Of a stretch of 34,544 nucleotides of DNA, positions 25,334 to 33,527 are shown piece by piece. Location: the NCBI GenBank assembly GCA_028287345.1, contig JAQBPV010000329.1, forward strand, positions 1 through 34,544. The letters run 5' to 3'. Below the pieces are notes generated by a model that did not search any database, was not told the DNA's origin, and saw only the letters and a program-made list of their open reading frames with translations. Source of the DNA: Gemmatimonadota bacterium. Its GTDB lineage: Bacteria; Gemmatimonadota; Gemmatimonadetes; Gemmatimonadales; Gemmatimonadaceae. The translations under genes were made by a program, and so were the position numbers. The stretch's first letter is position 1; each line of letters starts with the position of its first letter.

Positions 25334-26149
25334 TTATCCCCGGGCGTCACCCAGCGTCGAGGTCACCGCGTCGCGCCGCGAGCGGCTCACGGGCACGCGT
25401 GTTCCGTCGCGCAGCACGCACTGCATGGCGCCCGTGCTACTGCGCTCGAGTGCCTGCACGGCGTCAATGCGTACGATCGCCGACCGATGGGCGCGAATGA
25501 ACGCCGCGGCATCGAGGCGACGCTCGAGCTCATTGAGCGACTCGCGTAGCACGTAGCTCCGGCCCCCGGCGAACACGGTGGCGCAATAGTCGTCTGCTTG
25601 AATCCACGTCACCTCCTCGAGCGGCACGACGATGCTGCGCGTACCGACGTTTACGAGAAGTCGGTTGAGCGGCGCTTCCTTCGGCGGATCGACGGGAGGT
25701 GCTGAACCGCTGCCAGCAACGGCGAGCAACGCCCGCAACTGCTCCTGCACTCGCGTCGCATGGTCACCCGCTCGGCGAGCGATGGCCCGATCGATGGCCT
25801 GCAGGAGTCTGTCGTCAGTGAAGGGCTTCACGACGTAGTCCACCGCTGCATGCTCGAACGCGCGCACTGCGAAATCGTCGAACGCCGTGACGAACACGAT
25901 CGCCGGCAACCGCTCGGCGCCGATGGCGCGGATGACGCCGAAGCCGTCAACGCCGGGCATCTGCACGTCGAGCAGCACGACGTCGGGCGGTGTCGACTGA
26001 ATGAAGCGAATGGCCTCTGCACCCGAACGGCATTCACCGACGACGACTACCCCGCGATGCCCCTCGACGATCCGCCGCGCTCCACGTCGGGCGACAGGCT
26101 CGTCGTCGACGATCAATACGCGAACCGGCGCGACGACGTCAGCCATCAT
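25334..26149 (-). CDS. LytTR-family response regulator
   Basis: The product is about 271 residues from the ATG at 26149; a second ATG at 26146 is equally possible. The receiver domain (residues about 9-125) has the acidic pair in VLIVDDEPVA, the phospho-acceptor Asp61 in VVLLDVQMPG, the Thr in FVTAFDDFA and the Lys in YVVKPF. After a linker with APPVDPPKEAP comes the LytTR DNA-binding domain (about 168-271): VGTRSIVVPLEEVTWIQADD, YVLRESLNELERRL, FIRAHRSAIV and VPVSRSRR. Its start overlaps the end of the histidine kinase gene by 11 bases, so the two are translationally coupled partners. It lies directly upstream of susC in the same direction, so control of the SusCD genes is a reasonable inference. 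Confidence 0.92.
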   Translation of the reverse strand: MMADVVAPVRVLIVDDEPVARRGARRIVEGHRGVVVVGECRSGAEAIRFIQSTPPDVVLLDVQMPGVDGFGVIRAIGAERLPAIVFVTAFDDFAVRAFEHAAVDYVVKPFTDDRLLQAIDRAIARRAGDHATRVQEQLRALLAVAGSGSAPPVDPPKEAPLNRLLVNVGTRSIVVPLEEVTWIQADDYCATVFAGGRSYVLRESLNELERRLDAAAFIRAHRSAIVRIDAVQALERSSTGAMQCVLRDGTRVPVSRSRRDAVTSTLGDARG

Positions 26150-27257
26150 GCCACGGAATGGAGAGCGTCGCGCGCACGCCACCGAGCGGCAGTGACTCGA
26201 GCGCGAGCGACGCATCGGCGCGATACAAGGCGGCGAGTCGTGCGCGTACGTTCGACAGTCCAATGCCATCGCCCGCGGCGTACGTCGCGCTGAGCCCAGG
26301 CCCGTCGTCGCTCACCCAGACAAGCAGGCGGTCGCCCTCGCGCCGCGCGCCGATCTCCAGCAGGCCGGCGTCCTCACGCTGCGCGATGCCGTGTCGCAGC
26401 GCATTCTCGACCAACGGCTGCAGGATGAGATGCGGCACACTTCCGCGCGCGACGTCGTCGGGCACCATCCATCGGACGCGCAGGCGATCCGCGAAGCGCA
26501 CCTCCTCGATCTCGAGGTAGCTCTTCGTGAATGCGATCTCCTCGGAGAGCGGAACTTCCTGTGTGTTCACGGAGCGCAGCACCTGTCGGAGTACGTCGCT
26601 GAGCTGCGTAATGAGCTTCACCGACGCCGTGACGTCCTGCTCGCGCACGAGCATCGCGATGGTGTTCAGCGTGTTGAAGAGAAAGTGCGGATGCAGTTGC
26701 ATGCGCAGCGCCTGTAACTCCGCTCCGGCAAGCTGCGCCTCGAGAGCGAGCGTGCGCTGCTCGCGCTCGCGATCGCGCCGCGCGAGGATGAGCCAGTGCG
26801 CCACGGCCACGAGCCCGAAGTAGATCGGCACCGTGATCGGCAGCCATCCCACCATGCTGCGGACGATGACCACCGTGACGCTCGGCGGAGGCGTCGTCGC
26901 GAGGGCGAGACTCACGAGGCTGTACACGGTGCCATGCACGAGCGTCGTCACGAGGCTGCCCAGCAGATGAACGCCCAGCGTTGCGACGCGCATCGGACGC
27001 CGGAGCGGCCACCGCTCGGCGAGCATGAAGACGACAGGCGTCATTGCGGCCCACGCCCACCAGCCGGCGCACTGCTGAATGAGCACGCGGCCGAGTGGCG
27101 GGTGTCGCCCTTCCATCATCTGGAAGAGGACAGTCTCCACTCCGGCGAGAATGCCGGGAATGCTCCACAGCGCGAGCAGCAGCACCGCTCCGCGCGCGCC
27201 GCCGGGCAGCACGCGGCGCGCATCTGGCGCGGATGGAGAGAGGGGCACGGTCGTCAC
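26139..27257 (-). CDS. LytS/YehU-type sensor histidine kinase
   Basis: The product is about 372 residues from the GTG at 27257. The frame is open upstream to 27386 but that part overlaps the DUF3999 gene. No Shine-Dalgarno is visible; a TACTAT hexamer (complement of 27267-27272) nine bases before the GTG hints at a near-leaderless start, so the start is uncertain. Four hydrophobic segments span residues about 22-155 (GAVLLLALWSIPGILAG, WWAWAAMTPVVFMLA, VATLGVHLLGSLVTTLVHG, MVGWLPITVPIYFGLVAV). The His_kinase domain has LHPHFLFNTLNTIAML, with His189 or His191 in the conserved HPHF. The ATPase part has LQPLVENALRHGI, DDGPGL and GIGLSNVRARL. It phosphorylates the LytTR regulator encoded next. 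The stimulus is unknown. Confidence 0.9.
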   Translation of the reverse strand: MTTVPLSPSAPDARRVLPGGARGAVLLLALWSIPGILAGVETVLFQMMEGRHPPLGRVLIQQCAGWWAWAAMTPVVFMLAERWPLRRPMRVATLGVHLLGSLVTTLVHGTVYSLVSLALATTPPPSVTVVIVRSMVGWLPITVPIYFGLVAVAHWLILARRDREREQRTLALEAQLAGAELQALRMQLHPHFLFNTLNTIAMLVREQDVTASVKLITQLSDVLRQVLRSVNTQEVPLSEEIAFTKSYLEIEEVRFADRLRVRWMVPDDVARGSVPHLILQPLVENALRHGIAQREDAGLLEIGARREGDRLLVWVSDDGPGLSATYAAGDGIGLSNVRARLAALYRADASLALESLPLGGVRATLSIPWHDG

Positions 27258-27303
27258 GCAGCGAACATAGTACAAGTGTTCGCGTCGAAGAACCGCTCCG
27301 CTC

Positions 27304-29379
27304 CTACCCCTGGTCTTCTGCCACCGTCGGGCTATTGCGCACGAGTCGGGCGATGAGCAGCAGCAGCACGACGACGACGACGCCAAGCATTCCCCAGAAC
27401 ACGAGTCGAGGAATGCGGCCGAACGTCACCGCGCTTGTGCGTTCCGATTCGGCGACCACTTCTTCAGCGGATGCATCGAGCAGGCGCGGCGCGATGAGGG
27501 CCATGTCGTAGCGCGGCGCTGCAAGCTCGGCGTGTCCATAGAGCAGCCGCAGTGACGAGCCGGGCTCCCGGAAGAACCGGAGACGATACGACGGCAACAG
27601 CAGCGTCGGATCGGCGAGCGCGATCTTCTGGTTGTCGCCGTCGTTCACCAGCACGAAGAGCGAATCAGTCTGCAACCGCGCACCGAGCGAAAGCTCGAGT
27701 GCGGGCGCGGGCGTGTCGGGATCATCGTGCGTCCATGCGGCTGACGTCGCGCGATCGAAGCCGGCGTCCGAGGCAGCGTCGCGCCGCAGCTCATGCATGA
27801 TCACGCCGATGTCGCGCGAGAACACGCGTGCGCTGGTGCTCAATCGAAGCGACGCGTCTGGAAGGCCGGCGTGCGGAAGCTTCAGGCGATACCACGTCCG
27901 CGTCGCGGCATCGGGAACGACGCGGCTGTCGACGGTCGCGCGGGCGGCAATCGGCTCGAGCGCGGGGAGTGCGAGCTCTGTCGGTTCCTCGAGTATCTCG
28001 AGGAGATATGGAACCTGACGTCCCCGGGCGTCGAGGATACGAACGTCGTCGAGCCGGCTGTGGGCGAGTACGGCAGCATCGAGACGCACGGCCGTGAGCC
28101 CGGATCCGCTGGGAATCCGCCGCGCGAATGCGAAGCCACTCGCATCGAGCGGTGCGCCCGGCGCCGAATACAGCGCGCTTGGCGGCGCGACTGCCGCTAC
28201 CACACGCGTCTCACGCGCAACACCCCACGTCGCGCTGGCGGCGGCGATGCCCTTCACCGTGTCGCGCAGCGCCTCGAGATCGTACCGAGGGGGTACGATC
28301 GGTCCACGACGCTCGGTACCATACGTCGCGCGAAGCTCCGCGCCGCTGGCACTCTCGAAGAAGATGTACGGCAGCGGCGCGAAGATCATGCGAATGCCAT
28401 GGACGTCGAGCGGCGGATTGTCGTGATCGTCGATCACGAGGTCGAGCTCTGCTCCGGTCGGCGACGAGATGGGAATCCGCAGGTTGGACGCGATCGCTTC
28501 GGCCAGCGACGTGCGACGGAGGATGGCGGTGCCCAGTTGCACCGGAGCCACGCGCTCTGCGCCAAGCTGTGGTTCCGTCACATGAGCGGACCGCAGCACC
28601 TGCGCGTTGCTGACCGCGAGCTCGACGGCGACGATCGGCAAACGCGTCGCTGGCAGCCGAAGATGATACCGGCTCGTGCGCGCCGCACCGGGCCGCTTGT
28701 CGAATGACAGGAGCATGTACAGCGAATCAGCGACGCCGGCGTCGCGCGGTGCGAGTCGGGCACGAGCAGCCGACGGAGTCGCGAGTCGAGGGCCAACGTG
28801 ATCGTCCCAGATGAGACGCAGATATCGATATGCGCCTGGAGTGAAGCCAAGCTGCGTTTGTCTCAGTGGTGGTGCGTCGGCTTCGTTCGGCAGGTTGAAC
28901 AGCGTTCCTTCCGCCACGAGCATCGTCCAGCGTACGCGGTCGCCACTTCCCTCGAGCCGTACGCGCTTGAGGAATCGCTCGGGCAGCGTCGGGATTTCGA
29001 CGCGGTCGACGACTGCGACGCCACCGAGATCGACCTCGAAGCCGCTCGTGTCCTTGCCTGGCGAAACAGGGATGATGCGTCCGCCTCGCCAAGTTGGGGG
29101 CTCGCTCGTGGGCCACACGAAGATGTACGGCACGTCGCGTCCGGCGGCGGCGTCGTGCAGGCGAAGATCGCCAAGGCCACCTGTAGCCGCCCCGCCATTC
29201 ACATTGAACGGCGCACCGCGAACGAGCAGTGCGGAGTCCACCACAACATGGTTTGCGCCGGCCGCGCCGGGCTTCAGCGTACGCTCGTACAGCGGCGCGG
29301 ACGTCGGCGTACCCTGCGCGAACGCACTGCGTGCAACAACCAGCGCGAGTGCGATGATGATACGAGTACGTGTGCTCAC
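27304..29379 (-). CDS. DUF3999-family membrane-anchored protein
   Basis: The product is about 691 residues. The GTG at 29379 overlaps the TGA of the DUF2339 gene (GTGA, four bases), so coupling sets the start; it opens a signal peptide (STRTRIIIALALVVARSAF, cleavage after AQ). The long periplasmic part is beta-rich, with segments such as YERTLKPGAAG, FNVNGG, VDRVEIPTLPERFLKRVRLE, YRYLRLIWDD and RTWYRLKLPH. One membrane helix near the C-terminus (LVFWGMLGVVVVVLLLLIARLV) anchors it. DUF3999 proteins are commonly encoded next to DUF2339 membrane proteins, which is the case here and supports the identification. The function is not established. A beta-sandwich carbohydrate-binding-like fold in the middle is a guess. 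The histidine kinase gene follows after 46 bases. Confidence 0.85.
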   Translation of the reverse strand: MSTRTRIIIALALVVARSAFAQGTPTSAPLYERTLKPGAAGANHVVVDSALLVRGAPFNVNGGAATGGLGDLRLHDAAAGRDVPYIFVWPTSEPPTWRGGRIIPVSPGKDTSGFEVDLGGVAVVDRVEIPTLPERFLKRVRLEGSGDRVRWTMLVAEGTLFNLPNEADAPPLRQTQLGFTPGAYRYLRLIWDDHVGPRLATPSAARARLAPRDAGVADSLYMLLSFDKRPGAARTSRYHLRLPATRLPIVAVELAVSNAQVLRSAHVTEPQLGAERVAPVQLGTAILRRTSLAEAIASNLRIPISSPTGAELDLVIDDHDNPPLDVHGIRMIFAPLPYIFFESASGAELRATYGTERRGPIVPPRYDLEALRDTVKGIAAASATWGVARETRVVAAVAPPSALYSAPGAPLDASGFAFARRIPSGSGLTAVRLDAAVLAHSRLDDVRILDARGRQVPYLLEILEEPTELALPALEPIAARATVDSRVVPDAATRTWYRLKLPHAGLPDASLRLSTSARVFSRDIGVIMHELRRDAASDAGFDRATSAAWTHDDPDTPAPALELSLGARLQTDSLFVLVNDGDNQKIALADPTLLLPSYRLRFFREPGSSLRLLYGHAELAAPRYDMALIAPRLLDASAEEVVAESERTSAVTFGRIPRLVFWGMLGVVVVVLLLLIARLVRNSPTVAEDQG

Positions 29380-32300
29380 GCCGCGCTCAACTGCTGGTCG
29401 TCGCGCGCAAGCACGAACTTCTGCAGCACAATGGCCACGAGCGACAGACAGATCGCGAGGCCCACGAACGAGCCCACGCGATACAGGCCACCAAGGCGAC
29501 CGAGGTCGTGGAGGAAGCACTTCGCCACTGTCGCCGTGAGGAGCGCGATGGACGCGATGCGGCTCGGCTTGTTGCGCAGCATCACTCCGGCCGCCAACAG
29601 CGCGAGCGAGAACAGCGCCCAGCCGATGGTGTAGGTGAGATCCTGCGCCAGCGTGGCGTTGAAGTTGAAGGTGAGCGTCGCACCGGTCGAGTAGAAATCG
29701 GCGATCTCGATGTTGAGCAGAAGAAAGAGCAGCACCGCACCACCACTCGCGAACGCTCCGGCGAGCTTTCGTGCCTTGTCATCGACGCCGATGGTGAGCC
29801 GTGCGGCGAGGAACAGTGCTCCGGCGCACACGAGGTACGTATACAGATACCAGTTGAGGATCGGCATCGCTCCGCGCGGATGGTACGTGAGCACGTCGGG
29901 ATTGAGCGCAAGGCGTGCGAACACAGTGGCGAGCAACGCCGTGGCACCCGCGATGAGCCCGACATGCGGAACCCGGCGGAACAGCCATACCAACGCCGCG
30001 CCCTCGAGCGCCCAGCCGATGGTGATCCAGTTCTTGTCGAGCTGCAGCGGGATGGCAACGGTGACGCACGCCAACGTTGCCGCGGCAACGAGCGCGAGAC
30101 GGCCGCTCGCCAGGGCAAGAGCGCCTCGCGCACCCTTGGCCTGTTCACGCTCGAGCTGCACGAGTCGCGCGAGCACTGGCAGCAGCAGCAGCGCCTGAAC
30201 GATGGGTAGCGCACCGATGTACGGCTTGAAGCCGCCGAGCACGAGACCGTCGTAGCCGAGGAAGAAAAAGGCGACACTCGCGAGCACGGTTGCGATGTAC
30301 GGCGCGCGCGCCGAATTCGCGCGTCCACCGAGCAGCAACGGATACACGACGTACATGAGATACACCGGCAGCCCGATCGCGAGCTGCAACGTCCAGAAGT
30401 GGGAAGCGGCGTGACGCTGCTGCCAGACTCCCGCGCTGAGCATCCACGGCGCGATGGCCGCAACGGCCACCCAGCCGAACTTCTCGATGTCGACCCACGA
30501 CAGCGACAATGCGGCCGCGACGAGCACCGCCTCCGCAACGATCAGGAAGTACACCGTGGGCGTGCCGCGCTGCATCTGCGCAAAGATCACGACCACCAGC
30601 GACAACAGCACGGCAGCACCCGTCGCGACGTCGAATGCGCGATCGCGCGCGCCAACTCGGCGCGCCAGCGCCAGCGCCGCGAACGCGAGAGCCACGGAGA
30701 CACCAGCTGCGATCACCGCGACATCCGGCCACGGCGCGACGCGCGCCGTGGCGGTCCACAGCATGAGGATGATTGCCGTCAGCGCGGTGGCGCCGAGATG
30801 GACGGCGCCGTTCCGCATGTACAGCGAGGCGACGAGCACGGTGAGATCGAGCACCGCGAGAGCGCCGAGCACGGGCCAGGGTGGAATCGAAAGCTCGGGT
30901 CGCGTGACGACGAATACGACGAACACATGGCCCACGAGGCCCATGAAGATGTTGCCGTCGAAGCCACTCTTGGCGGCGCCCTCGCCGACGCGATTTCGAG
31001 CCCATGCACTGCCACCCATCGTGAGCAGCGCAAAGCCGGCCATCACGATGAGCGCGGGCACGATGGCCGACGCGTCAGATCTATCCCACCACACTGCGAG
31101 CACGAGCCACGAGAGCCCTGTGCCCACGATGCTCAGTAGTGGCATGCCTTCCGACGTGGACTCGAGGAAGAGCCCGACGTTCAACACGGCGATGAGAAGG
31201 GCCATGCCCCACAGCGCTGAAGGCGCGGCATTGCCTGCCGCGACGAACAACAGCAGTGCAAGGCTGGCAAGCGTCAATACGCCGCCGGCACCGGCAGGTT
31301 CGAACGCGCGCTTGTACCGGCGTGCCACCACCGGAGCACCCACGTAGAACAACCCGAAGATGCCGTAGAGCGCCAGGCCGGAGTACAGATGCGCCGCGTC
31401 CAGATGTCGCGATGACCACACGGCTTCTGCGGCGAGCGCGAAGAACGCGGCCACATAGTGAACCGGGCCCGCGCGTCCAATGACGGCGAACGCCGCGCAC
31501 GCCGCCAACAATACGAACAGCACGCCAAATGGGAGCCACGGTTCCGCCGCCAGCGGCTCGACCGAGAGCAGCAACGGGAACACGAACAACAGCAGCGGCG
31601 CGGCGAACACCGCGATCGCGCCAAATCCCTTCACCTCGACGTCAGCCAGCTTTGCCGCGATGAACGGCGCGACGAGATAGAAGAGGACGAACGCCGAAAC
31701 GATGCCGAGCAATCCTGGCCATGCGGCATGTGTGTACGACGTCTGGAACCAGATAGCGAACGTCGCTACGGTCGACATGGCGCCCACTGCATGCAGCCAC
31801 TGCGGACCCTTCGTGATGCTGACGGCGAACAATCCCACCGAAATGCAGGCGAGGAAGCCGTACAGGATGCCGAAGTGCGCACCGTATGCTGGCACTGCAG
31901 CCAGGTAGAGCGAGAAGAGCAGCGGAAGCGTCGCGCTCACGCGTGCCGTCAGCGCGAACAGCGAGTGCGCGAACAGCGGCGAGTCTTCCTTGTCCTCGTA
32001 GTCGTGCGCGTACCCCACGTTGCCGAGCGTCAGCGCGATGACGCTGAAGATCGGGAAGAGCAGGAAGATGCCGACGGCGATGGGCAGCTTGTCCGCGGTG
32101 AGGAACTTCGCCACCCAACCCCACTGGTACAGGGTGCTGAACACCATGCTGAGCGCGGTGAGCATCGGCCACCGCTTCCTGTACGCGACCCACGCAAGTC
32201 CGACGTTCAGCAGCAACAGGTAGCCGAACAGTCCAATCGGATTGTCCTGACCCGACGACAGCAGCACGGGCGTCGAGAAGCCGCCGAGCAACCCGAGCAG

Positions 32301-33155
32301 GGCGATGAACATCGAGTTGCGGCGGATCGACAGGAGCACCGCGGCGCCCGTCACGAGGATGAGCATGCCGAAGGCGGCGGCCGGCGGCACGAGATGCCAG
32401 AGTGCGAACGACGCGAAGGTGGTGGCAAAGAGTATCGCGAGACCGGCCGCATCCATCGCGTTGGCGGTCTGCGGATAGTCGCGGGCAGCCTTCATCTCGC
32501 ACACGACGAGCAGCGCGATGCCGACGAGCAGGCCGATGGCCATACGGATTTCGGGACGCAGCCAGCCGTGGTCCATCGAGTAGCGCAGGAAGAATACGGC
32601 GGCCAGCGCGAGCGCCGCCCCGGCGACCCACGAGAACAGCTTCACGCCGATCAGCTTCTCCCAATCGAACGGCGCCTCGGGTGGCTGCGGGGCGCTTGGC
32701 GCCGGTGAAGGACGCGGCGGACGGCTGATCGGTGGTGCGGGCGGCACGGCAGCCGACATGCGCGGCGGCGCTGCCTGCGATGCAGTCAAGACCGGGTCGG
32801 TAGCTCTCGGCGCGGGCGCTTGCGGCTCTGGTGCTTTCGCCTCGAACGCCGCGACAGGTGCGACAGGTCGCGACTCGGATGGCGGGCGTCGAAGCGCGTC
32901 GGCCAACTGGGGAGGGAGTACCGGGGCTGAATGCGTCGTCGGGGCCGGGCGCGGTACCGGTGGTGCATCGCTCCGCGCCGCAGGTGCGGTTTGCGGTGCC
33001 GGCCTGCTGGCAGTCTCCGACTGCGTGGACAACCGAGCGCGCAGCTCCGCGATCGTCGCCTTGAGCTCGTCCGACCGCCCCTCAAGCGACGCGATGCGAA
33101 GCCGGAGCGAGTTGAGGGCGACGAATACTGCTATGAGTACGAGCCATTCGAGCAT
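29376..33155 (-). CDS. DUF2339-family large polytopic membrane protein
   Basis: The product is 1259 residues. It begins with a short membrane helix (MLEWLVLIAVFVALNSL), then a coiled-coil segment (SLEGRSDELKATIAELRARL, residues about 24-43). A Pro/Ala-rich linker runs to about residue 165, followed by FDWEKLIGVKLFSWVAGAAL, the typical entry of the DUF2339 core. The rest is roughly two dozen or more consecutive hydrophobic helices to the C-terminus, with few charged loops. This length and layout match DUF2339, a family of giant inner-membrane proteins of unknown function. Its partner DUF3999 gene overlaps its stop by four bases. The only upstream control region is the 367-base gap before the aminotransferase gene. 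A role in envelope polymer export or sensing is speculation. Confidence 0.92.
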   Translation of the reverse strand: MLEWLVLIAVFVALNSLRLRIASLEGRSDELKATIAELRARLSTQSETASRPAPQTAPAARSDAPPVPRPAPTTHSAPVLPPQLADALRRPPSESRPVAPVAAFEAKAPEPQAPAPRATDPVLTASQAAPPRMSAAVPPAPPISRPPRPSPAPSAPQPPEAPFDWEKLIGVKLFSWVAGAALALAAVFFLRYSMDHGWLRPEIRMAIGLLVGIALLVVCEMKAARDYPQTANAMDAAGLAILFATTFASFALWHLVPPAAAFGMLILVTGAAVLLSIRRNSMFIALLGLLGGFSTPVLLSSGQDNPIGLFGYLLLLNVGLAWVAYRKRWPMLTALSMVFSTLYQWGWVAKFLTADKLPIAVGIFLLFPIFSVIALTLGNVGYAHDYEDKEDSPLFAHSLFALTARVSATLPLLFSLYLAAVPAYGAHFGILYGFLACISVGLFAVSITKGPQWLHAVGAMSTVATFAIWFQTSYTHAAWPGLLGIVSAFVLFYLVAPFIAAKLADVEVKGFGAIAVFAAPLLLFVFPLLLSVEPLAAEPWLPFGVLFVLLAACAAFAVIGRAGPVHYVAAFFALAAEAVWSSRHLDAAHLYSGLALYGIFGLFYVGAPVVARRYKRAFEPAGAGGVLTLASLALLLFVAAGNAAPSALWGMALLIAVLNVGLFLESTSEGMPLLSIVGTGLSWLVLAVWWDRSDASAIVPALIVMAGFALLTMGGSAWARNRVGEGAAKSGFDGNIFMGLVGHVFVVFVVTRPELSIPPWPVLGALAVLDLTVLVASLYMRNGAVHLGATALTAIILMLWTATARVAPWPDVAVIAAGVSVALAFAALALARRVGARDRAFDVATGAAVLLSLVVVIFAQMQRGTPTVYFLIVAEAVLVAAALSLSWVDIEKFGWVAVAAIAPWMLSAGVWQQRHAASHFWTLQLAIGLPVYLMYVVYPLLLGGRANSARAPYIATVLASVAFFFLGYDGLVLGGFKPYIGALPIVQALLLLPVLARLVQLEREQAKGARGALALASGRLALVAAATLACVTVAIPLQLDKNWITIGWALEGAALVWLFRRVPHVGLIAGATALLATVFARLALNPDVLTYHPRGAMPILNWYLYTYLVCAGALFLAARLTIGVDDKARKLAGAFASGGAVLLFLLLNIEIADFYSTGATLTFNFNATLAQDLTYTIGWALFSLALLAAGVMLRNKPSRIASIALLTATVAKCFLHDLGRLGGLYRVGSFVGLAICLSLVAIVLQKFVLARDDQQLSAA

Positions 33156-33262
33156 GATCGGGCAGTCTCCGAGGCGCGGTGTGGGTAGACACCGAGCTGC
33201 GGGTGCCCCTGCGGCAATGACTGGCAGGGTGGGGATGCGTCACCTGTCACGGGCTTGGATTA

Positions 33263-33315
33263 CGCCCAAATTCCAGATGGGATTCATCAATTTCAATTTA
33301 TATACCGTTTGGGCG
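33263..33315. promoter_or_regulatory. Inverted repeat flanking an AT-rich patch, possible promoter/operator
   Basis: CGCCCAAA (33263-33270) and TTTGGGCG (33308-33315) are perfect 8-base complements separated by 37 bases that include TTTATATA. On the minus strand the patch contains TATATAAATT, compatible with promoter DNA for the DUF2339 gene about 120 bases downstream. The flanking arms could be operator half-sites. Confidence 0.4.
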
Positions 33316-33382
33316 CGAAGAGCTGCCGGATCTACACGGATACCACTCGGGCTAGCACCGCACACCGAGTCCATCGGTGCGC

Positions 33383-33414
33383 AGCATCAAAGAATCAGTT
33401 CTTCTTTTGATGCT
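33383..33414 (-). terminator. Hairpin downstream of the aminotransferase gene
   Basis: AGCATCAAA (33383-33391) pairs with TTTGATGCT (33406-33414). Three further pairs form with one bulged base, leaving a 7-base loop. It is AT-richer than the surroundings. No T-tract follows on the minus strand, so its action as a terminator is uncertain. Confidence 0.4.
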
Positions 33415-33490
33415 ACAAGTATTGGCGAATCGTGGCGTAGCGGTATCCGCGAAAATCGAGCTGTTTTCCGCGTTTCATCCGTGTCGAGCA

Positions 33491-33527
33491 GTTGATCTTC
33501 CGCAGTCGAGAGACCCGCGAGATCAAC
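33491..33527 (-). terminator. Stem-loop overlapping the aminotransferase stop codon
   Basis: GTTGATCT (33491-33498) is the perfect complement of AGATCAAC (33520-33527), with a 21-base loop. The upstream arm includes the stop codon (33525-33523). The stem is short and has no U-tract after it, so it is a weak terminator candidate. Confidence 0.3.

Larger units (their letters stand above)
33156..33522. other. 367-base stretch without a gene, with several inverted repeats
   Basis: This gap separates the aminotransferase end from the DUF2339 start, both on the minus strand. It contains an AT-rich patch near 33270-33305, unusual for the window, and four inverted repeats: 33263-33315, 33355-33380 (6-bp stem), 33383-33414 and 33491-33527. 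It should hold the 3' end of the aminotransferase message and the promoter for the DUF2339-DUF3999 genes. I see no credible open frame. Confidence 0.65.

Noticed and set aside
31458-32708. 416-codon plus-strand open frame opposite the DUF2339 gene
   Set aside because: Extremely Arg/Glu/Gln-rich mirror of hydrophobic codons on the other strand; not a protein-like composition.
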